Assembly: GCF_045223415.1 (NCBI RefSeq)
Contig: NZ_JBEQZJ010000014.1
Span: forward strand, 14,811 to 78,810
DNA: 64,000 bases
From: Hoskinsella mucinilytica
GTDB taxonomy: Bacteria > Bacillota_I > Bacilli_A > Erysipelotrichales > Erysipelotrichaceae
Direction of reading: 5' to 3'
Positions within the stretch are counted from its first letter, which is position 1. Every line of letters begins with the position of its first letter. The translations under genes were made by a program, and so were the position numbers. This document shows positions 24,829-33,055 of this stretch, piece by piece. Below the pieces are notes generated by a model. It did not search any database. It was not told where the DNA came from and worked only from the letters and a program-made list of their open reading frames with translations.

Positions 24829-26019
24829 TTACCAATATGGATCCCAATTCTTTAGCTGACGAAGCAATGCTTCCATATAGAAATAATCGCCCCATATATT
24901 TCCCTCATCTACGCCCTTGCCACTATGCCAAGAATATACTCCATGATATAAAATCGGATCTCCTTGTTCATGTTTAGATGATGTATAATTTTTCATCAAT
25001 GAACGAAGGATATTCGCACTTGCGCCTCGATATACTGCTTTATCAAGATCATGATCAGATAAGTTATGATCCATTTCTAACATACCGCAAACAGCAATTG
25101 CCGCAGCACTGGAATCTCTTGATTGGTTAGGATCATCAGTGAAAATCAGATCCCAATAACATATATTGTCCTTTGGCAAACGATTGAGGAAATAATTGGT
25201 CATGCCTTTATATAAATCCATATATTCTATTTGCTTTGTATATCGTATATTTAAAGGAATGCCATAGATACCCCATGCTTGACCACGAGCCCATGCACTA
25301 TCATCACAATATCCCTGACGTGTTGCGCCATGATCCGGACCTCCCGTTTCAGGATTCATGTAAAAGGTATGAAAGGCACTTGCATCATCACGAATGACAT
25401 AGCGACAGCTTGTTTCAAAATGACGTTGTGCAATGGATGCATAGTTTGGATCGCCACTTGTTTCACTTGCCCAATATAACAATGGAATATTCAACATACA
25501 GTCAATAATGAAACGATAGTGCTCCTTACTGTCAAGAGGACCCCATGCTTGTAGAAATTCCCCTTTTTCTTGCCATCGTGTTAATAGTTTATCCGCCGCA
25601 AGCAATGCCGCTTTTTTTGCATGCTCATTTTGCGTTAATTTATAACCACTCACACAGGATAAAGAATAGAGAAATCCTAAATCATGATGATCCAGTTCGA
25701 TGTTATGCTCTATTCGATAAAGGAAACTTTCCACATTGCGATTTGCAAGCTCACGATAAGCTTCCTTGTGGGAATATTCATAAGCCAACCATAGCATGCC
25801 TGTCCAAAAGCCATCGGTCCATTCAATATTTTCAATGATTGGATATTTCAATTGCTTGGTAGCGGAGTATGGAAATTTATCTTTGAAGTACTGCATATTC
25901 AGGTCAACCTGTTTCATGCATTCTTCAAAGGCTGTAGTTAATTCTTCTTTGGTGATGGCCGGTGTTTTAAGAAACTCTTCTTTCTTTTCGATTTGCTCGA
26001 TGTTCACCTTTCTTACCAT
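24829..26019 (-). CDS. ugl: unsaturated glucuronyl hydrolase, GH88
   Basis: This 396-residue alpha6/alpha6-barrel enzyme hydrolyses the unsaturated uronic acid from disaccharides left by hyaluronate or chondroitin lyases. Family text is clear: NIEWTDGFWTGMLW (about 65-78), HDLGFLYSLS with the nucleophile-region Asp, GYCDDSAWARGQAW with the catalytic Asp pair, and SRDSSAAAI. The ATG at 26019 lies nine bases after AGGAGG; a TTG three codons earlier is too close. It is the first gene of the leftward operon. Confidence 0.95.
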   Translation of the reverse strand: MVRKVNIEQIEKKEEFLKTPAITKEELTTAFEECMKQVDLNMQYFKDKFPYSATKQLKYPIIENIEWTDGFWTGMLWLAYEYSHKEAYRELANRNVESFLYRIEHNIELDHHDLGFLYSLSCVSGYKLTQNEHAKKAALLAADKLLTRWQEKGEFLQAWGPLDSKEHYRFIIDCMLNIPLLYWASETSGDPNYASIAQRHFETSCRYVIRDDASAFHTFYMNPETGGPDHGATRQGYCDDSAWARGQAWGIYGIPLNIRYTKQIEYMDLYKGMTNYFLNRLPKDNICYWDLIFTDDPNQSRDSSAAAIAVCGMLEMDHNLSDHDLDKAVYRGASANILRSLMKNYTSSKHEQGDPILYHGVYSWHSGKGVDEGNIWGDYFYMEALLRQLKNWDPYW

Positions 26020-26060
26020 ACGCTTCAACCTCCTGATCGTTGAGAACTCTCTTCTTAAAA

Positions 26061-26074
26061 GTAAACTGGTTTAC
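26061..26074. promoter_or_regulatory. LacI-family operator 1
   Basis: GTAAACTGGTTTAC is a perfect palindrome around a two-base centre. It lies about 12 bases downstream of the -10 box of the leftward ugl promoter, where a bound repressor would block transcription. Confidence 0.75.
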
Positions 26075-26085
26075 TAGACGACTCC

Positions 26086-26114
26086 ATTATATGTTGAAAG
26101 GGGTTCCTTGTCAA
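26086..26114 (-). promoter_or_regulatory. ugl operon promoter
   Basis: TTGACA (26114-26109), a 17-base spacer and TATAAT (26091-26086), both perfect consensus boxes read leftward. Confidence 0.85.
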
Positions 26115-26153
26115 TGCTTTTCACAAAAATATTTTGAATTCATTTATAGTTAA

Positions 26154-26167
26154 AGAAAGCGTTTTCT
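26154..26167. promoter_or_regulatory. cre-like catabolite control site
   Basis: AGAAAGCGTTTTCT matches the CcpA consensus core (TGAAAGCGTTTTCA form) except at the outer pair on each side. It lies between the two divergent promoters, a sensible place for glucose repression of both operons. Confidence 0.45.
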
Positions 26168-26215
26168 TATATATGATAGAAAAATAAAGAAGAAAAAGAT
26201 TTTTATGCGAGTCTA

Positions 26216-26244
26216 TTGACAAAACCGGTTTACCAAACTATACT
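26216..26244 (+). promoter_or_regulatory. promoter of the uronate catabolic operon
   Basis: TTGACA (26216-26221), a 17-base spacer and TATACT (26239-26244). Operator 2 fills the spacer and operator 3 starts directly after the -10 box. Confidence 0.85.
26222..26231. promoter_or_regulatory. LacI-family operator 2
   Basis: AAACCGGTTT, the palindromic core of the locus operator, lies inside the promoter spacer. The right arm continues TTTACC as in the other copies. Confidence 0.65.
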
Positions 26245-26266
26245 GTTAGTGAACTGGTTTACTAAC
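26245..26266. promoter_or_regulatory. LacI-family operator 3
   Basis: GTTAGTGAACTGGTTTAC followed by TAAC: an extended palindrome whose inner 14 bases match operator 1 with one change. It covers the expected transcription start of the rightward operon. Confidence 0.75.
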
Positions 26267-26318
26267 AAGTAAACGAAACGTACTAGACACACGTGATAAA
26301 AAAGAAAGCAGGGATTCT

Positions 26319-27302
26319 ATGATTGATTTAACAAACCGTATTTCACAAATCGGCATCGTGCCCGTTGTGAAAATTCTAAATAAAGAGGATGCATTTCCCT
26401 TAGCTAAAGCCTTATATGAGGGAGGCATCGATGTTGCGGAAATCACTTTCCGCAGTGCTTATGCAACCGATGCGATTGCTACCATTCATAAAGAATTACC
26501 GGATATGCTAGTAGGTGCAGGTACTGTTCTAACGATAGATCAGGCAAAAGAAGCCGTAGAAGCCGGTGCATCCTTCATCATTACACCGGGATTCAATAAA
26601 GCAGTGGTTGCATGGTGCATCGAACACGATGTTGTTGTTTATCCAGGCGTTTCTACCGCAAGTGAAATAGAAGAGGCCTTATCCTATGGTCTTCATACAT
26701 TAAAATTCTTTCCCGCAGAAAGTAGTGGAGGCGCAAAAAAATTAAAAGACTTTGCCGCTCCATATCCTGATATCACATTTCTACCAACCGGTGGTATCAA
26801 CGAAAGTAATCTACATGACTATCTTTCCCTTCCAAATGTGCTTGCAGTTGGTGGAAGCTTTATGCTTCCTAATGAATTCGTCAGTACAAAAAATTGGGAT
26901 GCCATTCGTACCCTTTGTAAGAAGGCAATCAAAACAATGCTAGGTTTTTCCTTGATCCATATCGGTATCAACAGTGACAATATACAAGAAGCCCAACATA
27001 CTGCGGATACACTATGTCAACTCTTTGACTTTCATCCATATCAAAAGCCGAAATCAAAGTTCGCCGGAAAAGGATTTGAGATCTTACACGGATTAGGAAA
27101 AGGAAGCCATGGTCACATCGGTATTTATACAAACTATGTGATGCGTGCTATGTATCAGCTTCAAAAAAAAGGTGTTCGCTTTGACGAGAGCACGATCACA
27201 CGAAACAAACAAACAAATCTTATCAACTTTGTCTATTTAGATATGGAGCTTTCAGGTTTTGGTATCCATTTGATCCATCCTGATGTAGATATGGAGGTTT
27301 AA
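26319..27302 (+). CDS. KDPG/KHG aldolase with an extra C-terminal domain
   Basis: Residues 1-207 are a class I KDPG aldolase: EITFRSAYA with the active Glu region, GAGTVLTIDQAKEAVEAGA, TPGFNKAVV and the Schiff-base Lys in TLKFFPAE (about residue 132). It cleaves 2-keto-3-deoxy-6-phosphogluconate to pyruvate and glyceraldehyde 3-phosphate. A further 120 residues (about 208-327: FSLIHIGINSDNIQEA...GHIGIYTNYV...GIHLIHPD) look like a glyoxalase/VOC-type domain. The usual enzyme stops near 210 residues, so the fusion is notable. First gene of the rightward operon. Confidence 0.9.
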   Translation: MIDLTNRISQIGIVPVVKILNKEDAFPLAKALYEGGIDVAEITFRSAYATDAIATIHKELPDMLVGAGTVLTIDQAKEAVEAGASFIITPGFNKAVVAWCIEHDVVVYPGVSTASEIEEALSYGLHTLKFFPAESSGGAKKLKDFAAPYPDITFLPTGGINESNLHDYLSLPNVLAVGGSFMLPNEFVSTKNWDAIRTLCKKAIKTMLGFSLIHIGINSDNIQEAQHTADTLCQLFDFHPYQKPKSKFAGKGFEILHGLGKGSHGHIGIYTNYVMRAMYQLQKKGVRFDESTITRNKQTNLINFVYLDMELSGFGIHLIHPDVDMEV

Positions 27303-27303
27303 T

Positions 27304-28323
27304 ATGAAGGTCATTACATTCGGTGAAATTATGTTACGTTTGGCACCACATGGTTATGAGCGATTTACCCAAGCAAACGAGTTAGAAGCAACCTTTGGTG
27401 GTGGAGAAGCCAATGTAGCGGTTTCACTAGCAAACTTCGGTATCCAAGCTGCTTTTATTACCAAGCTTCCGACTCATTCGATCGGTCAATGTGCAATCAA
27501 TGATTTAAGAAAATATGGCGTAGATACCACTTATATTACAAGAGGTGGCGATCGTGTTGGAATTTATTATTTAGAAAAAGGCGCATCTCAACGTGCTTCA
27601 CAGGTTATTTACGATCGAGCATACTCAGCCATTGCACAAGCAATTCCCGAAGATTTTAACTGGAAAGAAATTTTTGATGGTGCTGATTGGTTTCATTTCA
27701 CAGGTATTACACCGGCTTTGAACGATACACTTGCTTACATTACCATGCAAGCATGCAAAGCCGCAAAAGAAGAAGGTCTTACAATATCTTGTGACCTTAA
27801 CTTCCGTAAGAAGCTTTGGTCAAGCAAAAAAGCAGGAGAAGTGATGAGTAGTATCATGCAATATGTCGATGTATGTATTGCCAATGAAGAAGATGCAGAA
27901 AAGGTATTTGGTATCAAAGCGAAACATACAGATGTGAATAGTGGAAAACTAGATCATGATAGCTATGTAGATGTCGCAAAAAAACTTGTGGAAACCTTTG
28001 ATTTTAAAGCGGTAGCGATCACGCTTCGTGAAAGTATTTCCGCATCCGATAACAATTGGGCCGCAATGCTATATATCAATCACCAAGCCTACTTCTCCAA
28101 GACCTACCCCCTTCACATTGTAGACCGTGTTGGTGGAGGAGATTCCTTTGGTGCCGGCTTAATTTATGCCATGCTAATGAAAAAGCAACCACAAACCATC
28201 ATTGAATTTGCGGTAGCTGCATCCGCATTAAAACACTCTATCGAAGGCGATTATAACCGTGTCAGTGTAGATGAGGTAGAAACCTTGGCCAATGGAGATG
28301 GCTCAGGACGAGTACAACGTTAG
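27304..28323 (+). CDS. kdgK: 2-keto-3-deoxygluconate kinase (PfkB family)
   Basis: This 339-residue sugar kinase has the PfkB N-terminal signature (GEIMLRL, then FGGGEANVAVSLANFG) and the C-terminal anion-hole/catalytic motif GGGDSFGAGLIYA with the catalytic Asp (about residue 278). It phosphorylates KDG to KDPG, the substrate of the preceding aldolase. It starts one base after the aldolase stop with a GGAGG inside the aldolase end. The next gene's ribosome binding site overlaps its stop. Confidence 0.92.
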   Translation: MKVITFGEIMLRLAPHGYERFTQANELEATFGGGEANVAVSLANFGIQAAFITKLPTHSIGQCAINDLRKYGVDTTYITRGGDRVGIYYLEKGASQRASQVIYDRAYSAIAQAIPEDFNWKEIFDGADWFHFTGITPALNDTLAYITMQACKAAKEEGLTISCDLNFRKKLWSSKKAGEVMSSIMQYVDVCIANEEDAEKVFGIKAKHTDVNSGKLDHDSYVDVAKKLVETFDFKAVAITLRESISASDNNWAAMLYINHQAYFSKTYPLHIVDRVGGGDSFGAGLIYAMLMKKQPQTIIEFAVAASALKHSIEGDYNRVSVDEVETLANGDGSGRVQR

Positions 28324-28333
28324 GAGGATGATT

Positions 28334-29143
28334 ATGAAAGAATTTTCGATGGATTCCTTTTCTCTAAAAGGAAAAGTTGCTTTGATCACAGGTGCTGCTT
28401 ATGGTATCGGCTTTGCGATAGCAAAAGCAATGCATCAAGCAGGAGCAACCATTGTATTTAATACCAACAGACAAGAATCAGTAGACAAAGCGATACAGGC
28501 ATATAAGGCTGAAGGTATTGCGGTACATGGTTATGTCTGTGATGTATGTGATGAAACAGCAGTAAAACAAATGGTAAAACAAATAGAAACAGAAGTTGGT
28601 GTCATTGATATTTTAGTCAACAATGCCGGTATCATCAAACGAATTCCTATGCTTGATATGAACGTTGAAGACTTTCGTGCAGTCGTTGACGTTGATTTAA
28701 ATGCACCCTTTATCGTATCCAAAGCAGTCCTTCCTTCTATGATTCAAAAAGGTCATGGAAAGATCATCAATATTTGTAGCATGATGAGTGAATTGGGGAG
28801 AGAAACGGTCAGTGCATATGCCGCAGCCAAAGGTGGCTTAAAGATGTTGACCAAAAACATCTGTAGTGAATTCGGAGAAGCCAATATTCAATGTAACGCC
28901 ATTGGTCCCGGTTATATCGCCACACCTCAAACAGCACCACTTCGTGAACGCCAAGAAGACGGCACTCGTCATCCATTCGACCAGTTTATCGTATCAAAAA
29001 CACCTGCTGCACGCTGGGGAACACCAGAAGACTTGATGGGACCTGCTGTATTCCTTGCCAGTGATGCAAGCAATTTTGTCAACGGACATATTCTTTATGT
29101 AGACGGTGGTATTCTTGCTTATATCGGCAAACAACCGCAATAG
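28334..29143 (+). CDS. SDR dehydrogenase of the KduD/DhuD type
   Basis: This 269-residue short-chain dehydrogenase has the cofactor motif TGAAYGIGFAIA (about residues 19-30), NNAGI, and the catalytic Ser-Tyr-Lys set (ICSMMSE...YAAAKGG). The end has VNGHILYVDGG. In this pathway it reduces the 2,5-diketo-3-deoxygluconate isomer to KDG with NAD(P)H. The ATG at 28334 follows AGGAGG with normal spacing; an in-frame ATG inside the previous gene is rejected. Confidence 0.9.
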   Translation: MKEFSMDSFSLKGKVALITGAAYGIGFAIAKAMHQAGATIVFNTNRQESVDKAIQAYKAEGIAVHGYVCDVCDETAVKQMVKQIETEVGVIDILVNNAGIIKRIPMLDMNVEDFRAVVDVDLNAPFIVSKAVLPSMIQKGHGKIINICSMMSELGRETVSAYAAAKGGLKMLTKNICSEFGEANIQCNAIGPGYIATPQTAPLRERQEDGTRHPFDQFIVSKTPAARWGTPEDLMGPAVFLASDASNFVNGHILYVDGGILAYIGKQPQ

Positions 29144-29160
29144 AAAGTAGAGGAAAACAT

Positions 29161-29796
29161 ATGAAAATAGCATTGATCAATGAAAATTCACAGGCATCAA
29201 AGAATGCTCAAATTTATGAAGTATTAAAGGAAGAAGCAGAAAAGGCAGGTCATATCGTTTATAATTATGGAATGTATACCGCTGAAGATCAAGTTCAACT
29301 TACGTATGTAAAAAACGGCCTGCTTGCAAGTATCCTGCTTACCACCGGTGCCGTAGATTTTGTTATTACCGGATGTGGTACGGGGCAAGGAGCCATGTTA
29401 GCATGCAATTCCTTCCCTAATGTCATTTGCGGTCATGTAACAAATGGTTTAGATGCTTACCTATTTGGTCAAGTCAATGATGGTAATTGTATTGCTATGC
29501 CATTTGCGCAAAATTTCGGATGGGGCGCAGAAATCAATTTACACGATACGTTTGCGAAACTATTCTCAGAACCATTTGGAGGAGGTTATCCCAAGGAAAG
29601 AAGAGAACCCGAACAAAGAAACAAGAAAATATTAGATGATGTCAAAGCAATCACTTACAAGCCTTTGATTCAGATCTTAAAAGAAATTGATCAAGATTTC
29701 TTAAAAGAGACCATTGCCGGTATCCACTTTGCAGAATACTTTTACCCAAACTGTAAAGACCAAGAAATCGCAAATTATCTAAAATCATTATCATAA
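29161..29796 (+). CDS. RpiB/LacAB-family isomerase (DhuI-like)
   Basis: This 211-residue protein resembles ribose-5-phosphate isomerase B: N-terminal ALINENSQASKN, GCGTGQGAMLACNSFPNV (about residues 71-88) with the active-site Cys region, and NDGNCIAMPF. In streptococcal glycosaminoglycan loci an RpiB-type protein (DhuI) replaces KduI to isomerise 4-deoxy-5-hexosulose uronate. That is the likely role, given its place as the last gene in the same operon. It is longer than classical RpiB (about 150). Confidence 0.85.
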   Translation: MKIALINENSQASKNAQIYEVLKEEAEKAGHIVYNYGMYTAEDQVQLTYVKNGLLASILLTTGAVDFVITGCGTGQGAMLACNSFPNVICGHVTNGLDAYLFGQVNDGNCIAMPFAQNFGWGAEINLHDTFAKLFSEPFGGGYPKERREPEQRNKKILDDVKAITYKPLIQILKEIDQDFLKETIAGIHFAEYFYPNCKDQEIANYLKSLS

Positions 29797-29822
29797 GAGA
29801 TTCCCTTTTCATGAACTAAGCA

Positions 29823-29850
29823 GCATAGACACGATGTCTATGCTTTTTTT
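29823..29850 (+). terminator. terminator of the uronate operon
   Basis: GCATAGACA pairs perfectly with TGTCTATGC around a three-base loop, followed by seven T. Confidence 0.95.
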
Positions 29851-30006
29851 TGACTGAAAGAAGCGAAATTCAGAAATTCGAAAATAAGCATCCCTAAATA
29901 CGACAAATACAGACATAATATACATTCTTAAACAAACCAAAGCTATATATAACCATTTTATGCTATACTTTTATACGATACCCCATATGGGAAGAGGAGA
30001 GAAAAA

Positions 30007-30366
30007 ATGAAATTTATGAAAGACATGAATGGTGTAAATTGTGGACAAAAACTGAAAAAACTTGCGAAAATCTATTTCTATGTATTCTTTGCCCTTATGT
30101 TGATTCTTGCAGTCATCGGAGTCCTAGGATTCTTCGCAAGCGCCGCTTCCGGTAATGCCGGTACGGCCTTCGGTATCTTGCTTCTTATCGCACTTTATAT
30201 CGGATTGCTTGGTTTGATTGGTTTTATGGCTTATCTGAATATGTATGCCAATGGCAATATGGTTGAAATTCAAGAGAAACAATATACCTTACTTCAAGAC
30301 TTATATCAAAAACTTTATGATGATGGAACATTAACTCAAAACACAGACGATAAATTGGAGTTCTGA
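30007..30366 (+). CDS. small membrane protein, unknown
   Basis: This 119-residue protein has two helices (about 22-48 and 56-80) with a small-residue outward loop (ASAASGNAG) and a polar C-terminal tail that looks helical. AGGAG lies before the ATG. It abuts the following zinc-ribbon gene, whose ribosome binding site (GGAG) lies in its last codons, so they are co-translated. No known family. Confidence 0.75.
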   Translation: MKFMKDMNGVNCGQKLKKLAKIYFYVFFALMLILAVIGVLGFFASAASGNAGTAFGILLLIALYIGLLGLIGFMAYLNMYANGNMVEIQEKQYTLLQDLYQKLYDDGTLTQNTDDKLEF

Positions 30367-30368
30367 TC

Positions 30369-31628
30369 ATGAGATATCGTCATCAGTTTCTACTTGATTT
30401 GTACCGACATCGAAAATGGAATCTAGATAATCAAATATGGCTTTTTCGCCATGAGCATGTTCTACAAGAACATCATTATGAAAAGGTTTATTTATACTGT
30501 CGAAATCCAAAAAACATTTTACAAGAAGTCACTTTCCTGATTCAAGCAGGAGATGAAAAAACAGAACACATAGTTTTTGATTTCAAGCATCTTAAGCGCT
30601 CTTATCAACCAAGTCTTAGAGGGTGCTTGATAGAGCTCCCTTTGCAGATGATCGGAAAGGAATATTCCATCAGTATTCTTTCTTATCGTATACAAGGAGT
30701 GGAATATCCTTATTTAGAGGAAAATCTTGAGATAACGTTGTCAGACGATCAACAAAGCAAAGCTGTTTCCGCTTTATTATCAGATCATGATATCACGATA
30801 TTCCCATCTATGAGCGATTCTTACATTCTTTGCGCATGTGGATATGCCATGAAACCAAGGGAAACATGTCCGAATTGTCATCGAACAGCTTCAGATAACG
30901 CCATGATCATAGAGAAAGGATGTTCTGCCTATTGTAAAGAGAGCTTTCTAAAACGCTATGTCACAGTTGAAGAAATGTTATATTGTAGAAAGCATCATTT
31001 GGATGTCGGTACTGATCTACAGAAGAAAGCAGCTTCCTTACCAATACAGATTGATGAATCTGATTATTATGATTTAGAAGTGCAATGCAAAAAAAGACAT
31101 CAAAAAACAGTAATTGGAATAACTGCGACTATTTCAGCCTTATTGTTATGTTTGATTTTAGCTTTTTCCTTACCTTCATCAAACGATATACCTGAAGACC
31201 CTCCTATTCCAGATTATTCTTCATCTTTCACCTATCCTTATGAGAAAGAAAGTTTTGATTGTGAAGGTAATTTAAATGGCTATGAAGTGTTTCTTACATT
31301 CACCGGTTATGATCAAAGTGTTGATAAATTAGAAATGCAATTTCGATTCAGCAGTAAAGATCTTGGAGTGGATATATCGCAAATAGATACTGATACCTTA
31401 GTACAGTTACAGTCTGCTGTTTTAGATCAGTTAGGAATAGATGGAAATGAATATGGATTTTATATCTCACCATATCTTTATGGTGATAATCTATATTTTA
31501 ATATCACCATAGTACTTGATGATATTAGTTATGATACACTGAAAAAATTACAGCTGACCATGATTTCTTTTTATGATATGGATGAAATTAAAATTGAGTT
31601 AGAAAATGAAGGAATGTATTGTTACTAA
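30369..31628 (+). CDS. zinc-ribbon membrane-anchored protein, unknown
   Basis: This 419-residue protein has a beta-rich N-terminal region (1-150), then a zinc ribbon CACGYAMKPRETCPNC (about 155-170). A single helix lies at about 249-268, and an outer acidic domain of about 140 residues follows. It looks like a sensor or envelope protein with a cytoplasmic N-terminus. It pairs with the preceding small membrane protein and ends at its own terminator. Function not recognised. Confidence 0.7.
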   Translation: MRYRHQFLLDLYRHRKWNLDNQIWLFRHEHVLQEHHYEKVYLYCRNPKNILQEVTFLIQAGDEKTEHIVFDFKHLKRSYQPSLRGCLIELPLQMIGKEYSISILSYRIQGVEYPYLEENLEITLSDDQQSKAVSALLSDHDITIFPSMSDSYILCACGYAMKPRETCPNCHRTASDNAMIIEKGCSAYCKESFLKRYVTVEEMLYCRKHHLDVGTDLQKKAASLPIQIDESDYYDLEVQCKKRHQKTVIGITATISALLLCLILAFSLPSSNDIPEDPPIPDYSSSFTYPYEKESFDCEGNLNGYEVFLTFTGYDQSVDKLEMQFRFSSKDLGVDISQIDTDTLVQLQSAVLDQLGIDGNEYGFYISPYLYGDNLYFNITIVLDDISYDTLKKLQLTMISFYDMDEIKIELENEGMYCY

Positions 31629-31650
31629 AGCAGACAACAGTCTGCTTTTC
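31628..31650 (+). terminator. terminator of the zinc-ribbon gene
   Basis: AAGCAGAC/GTCTGCTT stem with an AACA loop, then TTCTT. It overlaps the end of the gene. Confidence 0.85.
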
Positions 31651-31661
31651 TTATATGTAAA

Positions 31662-31689
31662 AAGACGATATACATTAGTATACCGTCTT
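31662..31689 (-). terminator. fba terminator
   Basis: Read leftward, AAGACGGTATAC pairs with GTATATCGTCTT (one G-U pair) around TAAT, followed by five T. Confidence 0.85.
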
Positions 31690-31701
31690 GATTGAATATT
31701 C

Positions 31702-32571
31702 TTATTCAGCTTTTCCAGCAGAACCGAACTGATTCATCATAGCAACAACTTTTGCCTGAATTGCATCAGCACCTGGTTTTAATAGTTTACGAGGATCGTA
31801 ACCTTTACCAGCCTGATCTTTACCAGCTTCGATGTATTCACGAGTTGCTGCAGCAAACTCTAACTGAAGTTCAGTGTTTACATTGATTTTAGATACACCT
31901 AAAGAGATTGCTTTTGCGATCTGATCTGCAGGGATACCTGAACCACCATGTAATACCAATGGTTTACCATTTGTAGAAGCCTGGATTTCTCCTAAACGAT
32001 CAAAGTTTAATCCAGCCCAATCTGCAGGATATTTACCATGGATATTTCCGATACCAGCAGCTAAGAAATCAACGCCTAATTCAGCGATTGTCTTACATTC
32101 TTCTGGATCAGCTAATTCACCCATAGAAGCAACACCGTCTTCTTCACCACCGATGCCACCAACTTCACATTCGATTGACAATCCTTTTGAATGTGCCAAT
32201 TCGATCATTTCTTTTGATTTTTCTAAGTTTTCATCAAATGCATAGTGAGAACCATCAAACATAACAGAAGTGAAACCTGCAGCGATACAAGCTTTTGCTC
32301 CTTCATAAGTTCCGTGGTCTAAGTGTAATGCAACTGGAACAGTGATTCCTAAGAAATCATGAATTCCTTTCACCATTGCAACTACATTTTCAAAACCGCA
32401 CATGTATTTTCCTGCACCTTCAGAAACACCTAACATAACAGGTGATTTTGCTTCTTCTGCTGCAAGTAAAATAGATTTGATCCATTCCATGTTGTTAATG
32501 TTGAATGCTCCGACTGCGTAATGACCAGCATGAGCTTTTTCGATCATGTCTTTTGCTGAAACTAATGCCAT
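31702..32571 (-). CDS. fba: class II fructose-bisphosphate aldolase
   Basis: This 289-residue zinc aldolase of glycolysis and gluconeogenesis has AVGAFNINNMEW at the N-terminus, the zinc histidine region VALHLDHGT (about residues 75-83) with the catalytic Asp, and GGIGGEEDG. It also has GNIHGKYP and LHGGSGIP for phosphate binding. The start at 32571 is nine bases after AGGAGG; an upstream in-frame ATG would add eight unusual residues. Single gene. Confidence 0.97.
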   Translation of the reverse strand: MALVSAKDMIEKAHAGHYAVGAFNINNMEWIKSILLAAEEAKSPVMLGVSEGAGKYMCGFENVVAMVKGIHDFLGITVPVALHLDHGTYEGAKACIAAGFTSVMFDGSHYAFDENLEKSKEMIELAHSKGLSIECEVGGIGGEEDGVASMGELADPEECKTIAELGVDFLAAGIGNIHGKYPADWAGLNFDRLGEIQASTNGKPLVLHGGSGIPADQIAKAISLGVSKINVNTELQLEFAAATREYIEAGKDQAGKGYDPRKLLKPGADAIQAKVVAMMNQFGSAGKAE

Positions 32572-32687
32572 AAGTATATTCCTCCTTGATTTCATTTACA
32601 CTCTTATTCTACTTCATTTTTCCCTTTTTGAAAAGCCTTTTGTTATTTATTTCACGTAATTAGATAAATAAAGCGCTCCCATATAAA

Positions 32688-32710
32688 AAGCACATTCTCA
32701 GAACGTGCTT
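32688..32710 (-). terminator. terminator of the ywiB-argS-rpoE operon
   Basis: AAGCACGTTC pairs with GAATGTGCTT (one G-U) around TGA, then TTTTTAT, read leftward. It overlaps the rpoE stop codon. Confidence 0.85.
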
Positions 32711-33038
32711 AATAATCTTCTTCCGTTGTTTTTAAAGGAGGAACTTCTTCGATAGCATCTGCTTCATCTTCTTCGTCCTCATCAATTAGGATTTCATCTG
32801 TATCTACCACAACTTCGTGATAGGTGTGACGTTCCCTTAAATCCCATTTGTTTTCTCCCACACAAACAAATCTTTCATCTAAAGATAAATCACTATAAAA
32901 TTGAGCGATATTATCTTCCTCTTGTGCCTGTGTAAACCCCATGATCTGACATACCTCTTCCCATATTTTTAGGAAAGTGATTGGTTTTTTCTTCGTGGAT
33001 AACTGGTCATATGCGACATCGATCATTGCTTTTTTCAT
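32709..33038 (-). CDS. rpoE: RNA polymerase delta subunit
   Basis: This 109-residue protein has a HARE-HTH globular N-terminus (about 1-70, with AYDQLSTKKKPITFLKIWEEV) and a short, very acidic tail (DEILIDEDEEDEADAIEEV). Delta lowers nonspecific DNA binding and speeds RNA polymerase recycling in Bacillota. It is shorter than the Bacillus protein (about 170) because the acidic tail is short. Placement after argS matches the order seen in Bacillus relatives. Confidence 0.9.
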   Translation of the reverse strand: MKKAMIDVAYDQLSTKKKPITFLKIWEEVCQIMGFTQAQEEDNIAQFYSDLSLDERFVCVGENKWDLRERHTYHEVVVDTDEILIDEDEEDEADAIEEVPPLKTTEEDY

Positions 33039-33055
33039 GTTAAACTTAATTCCTC

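Noticed and set aside
28292..28333. Longer start for the KduD-like gene
   Set aside because: The upstream ATG lies inside the kinase gene, while AGGAGG sits just before the ATG at 28334.
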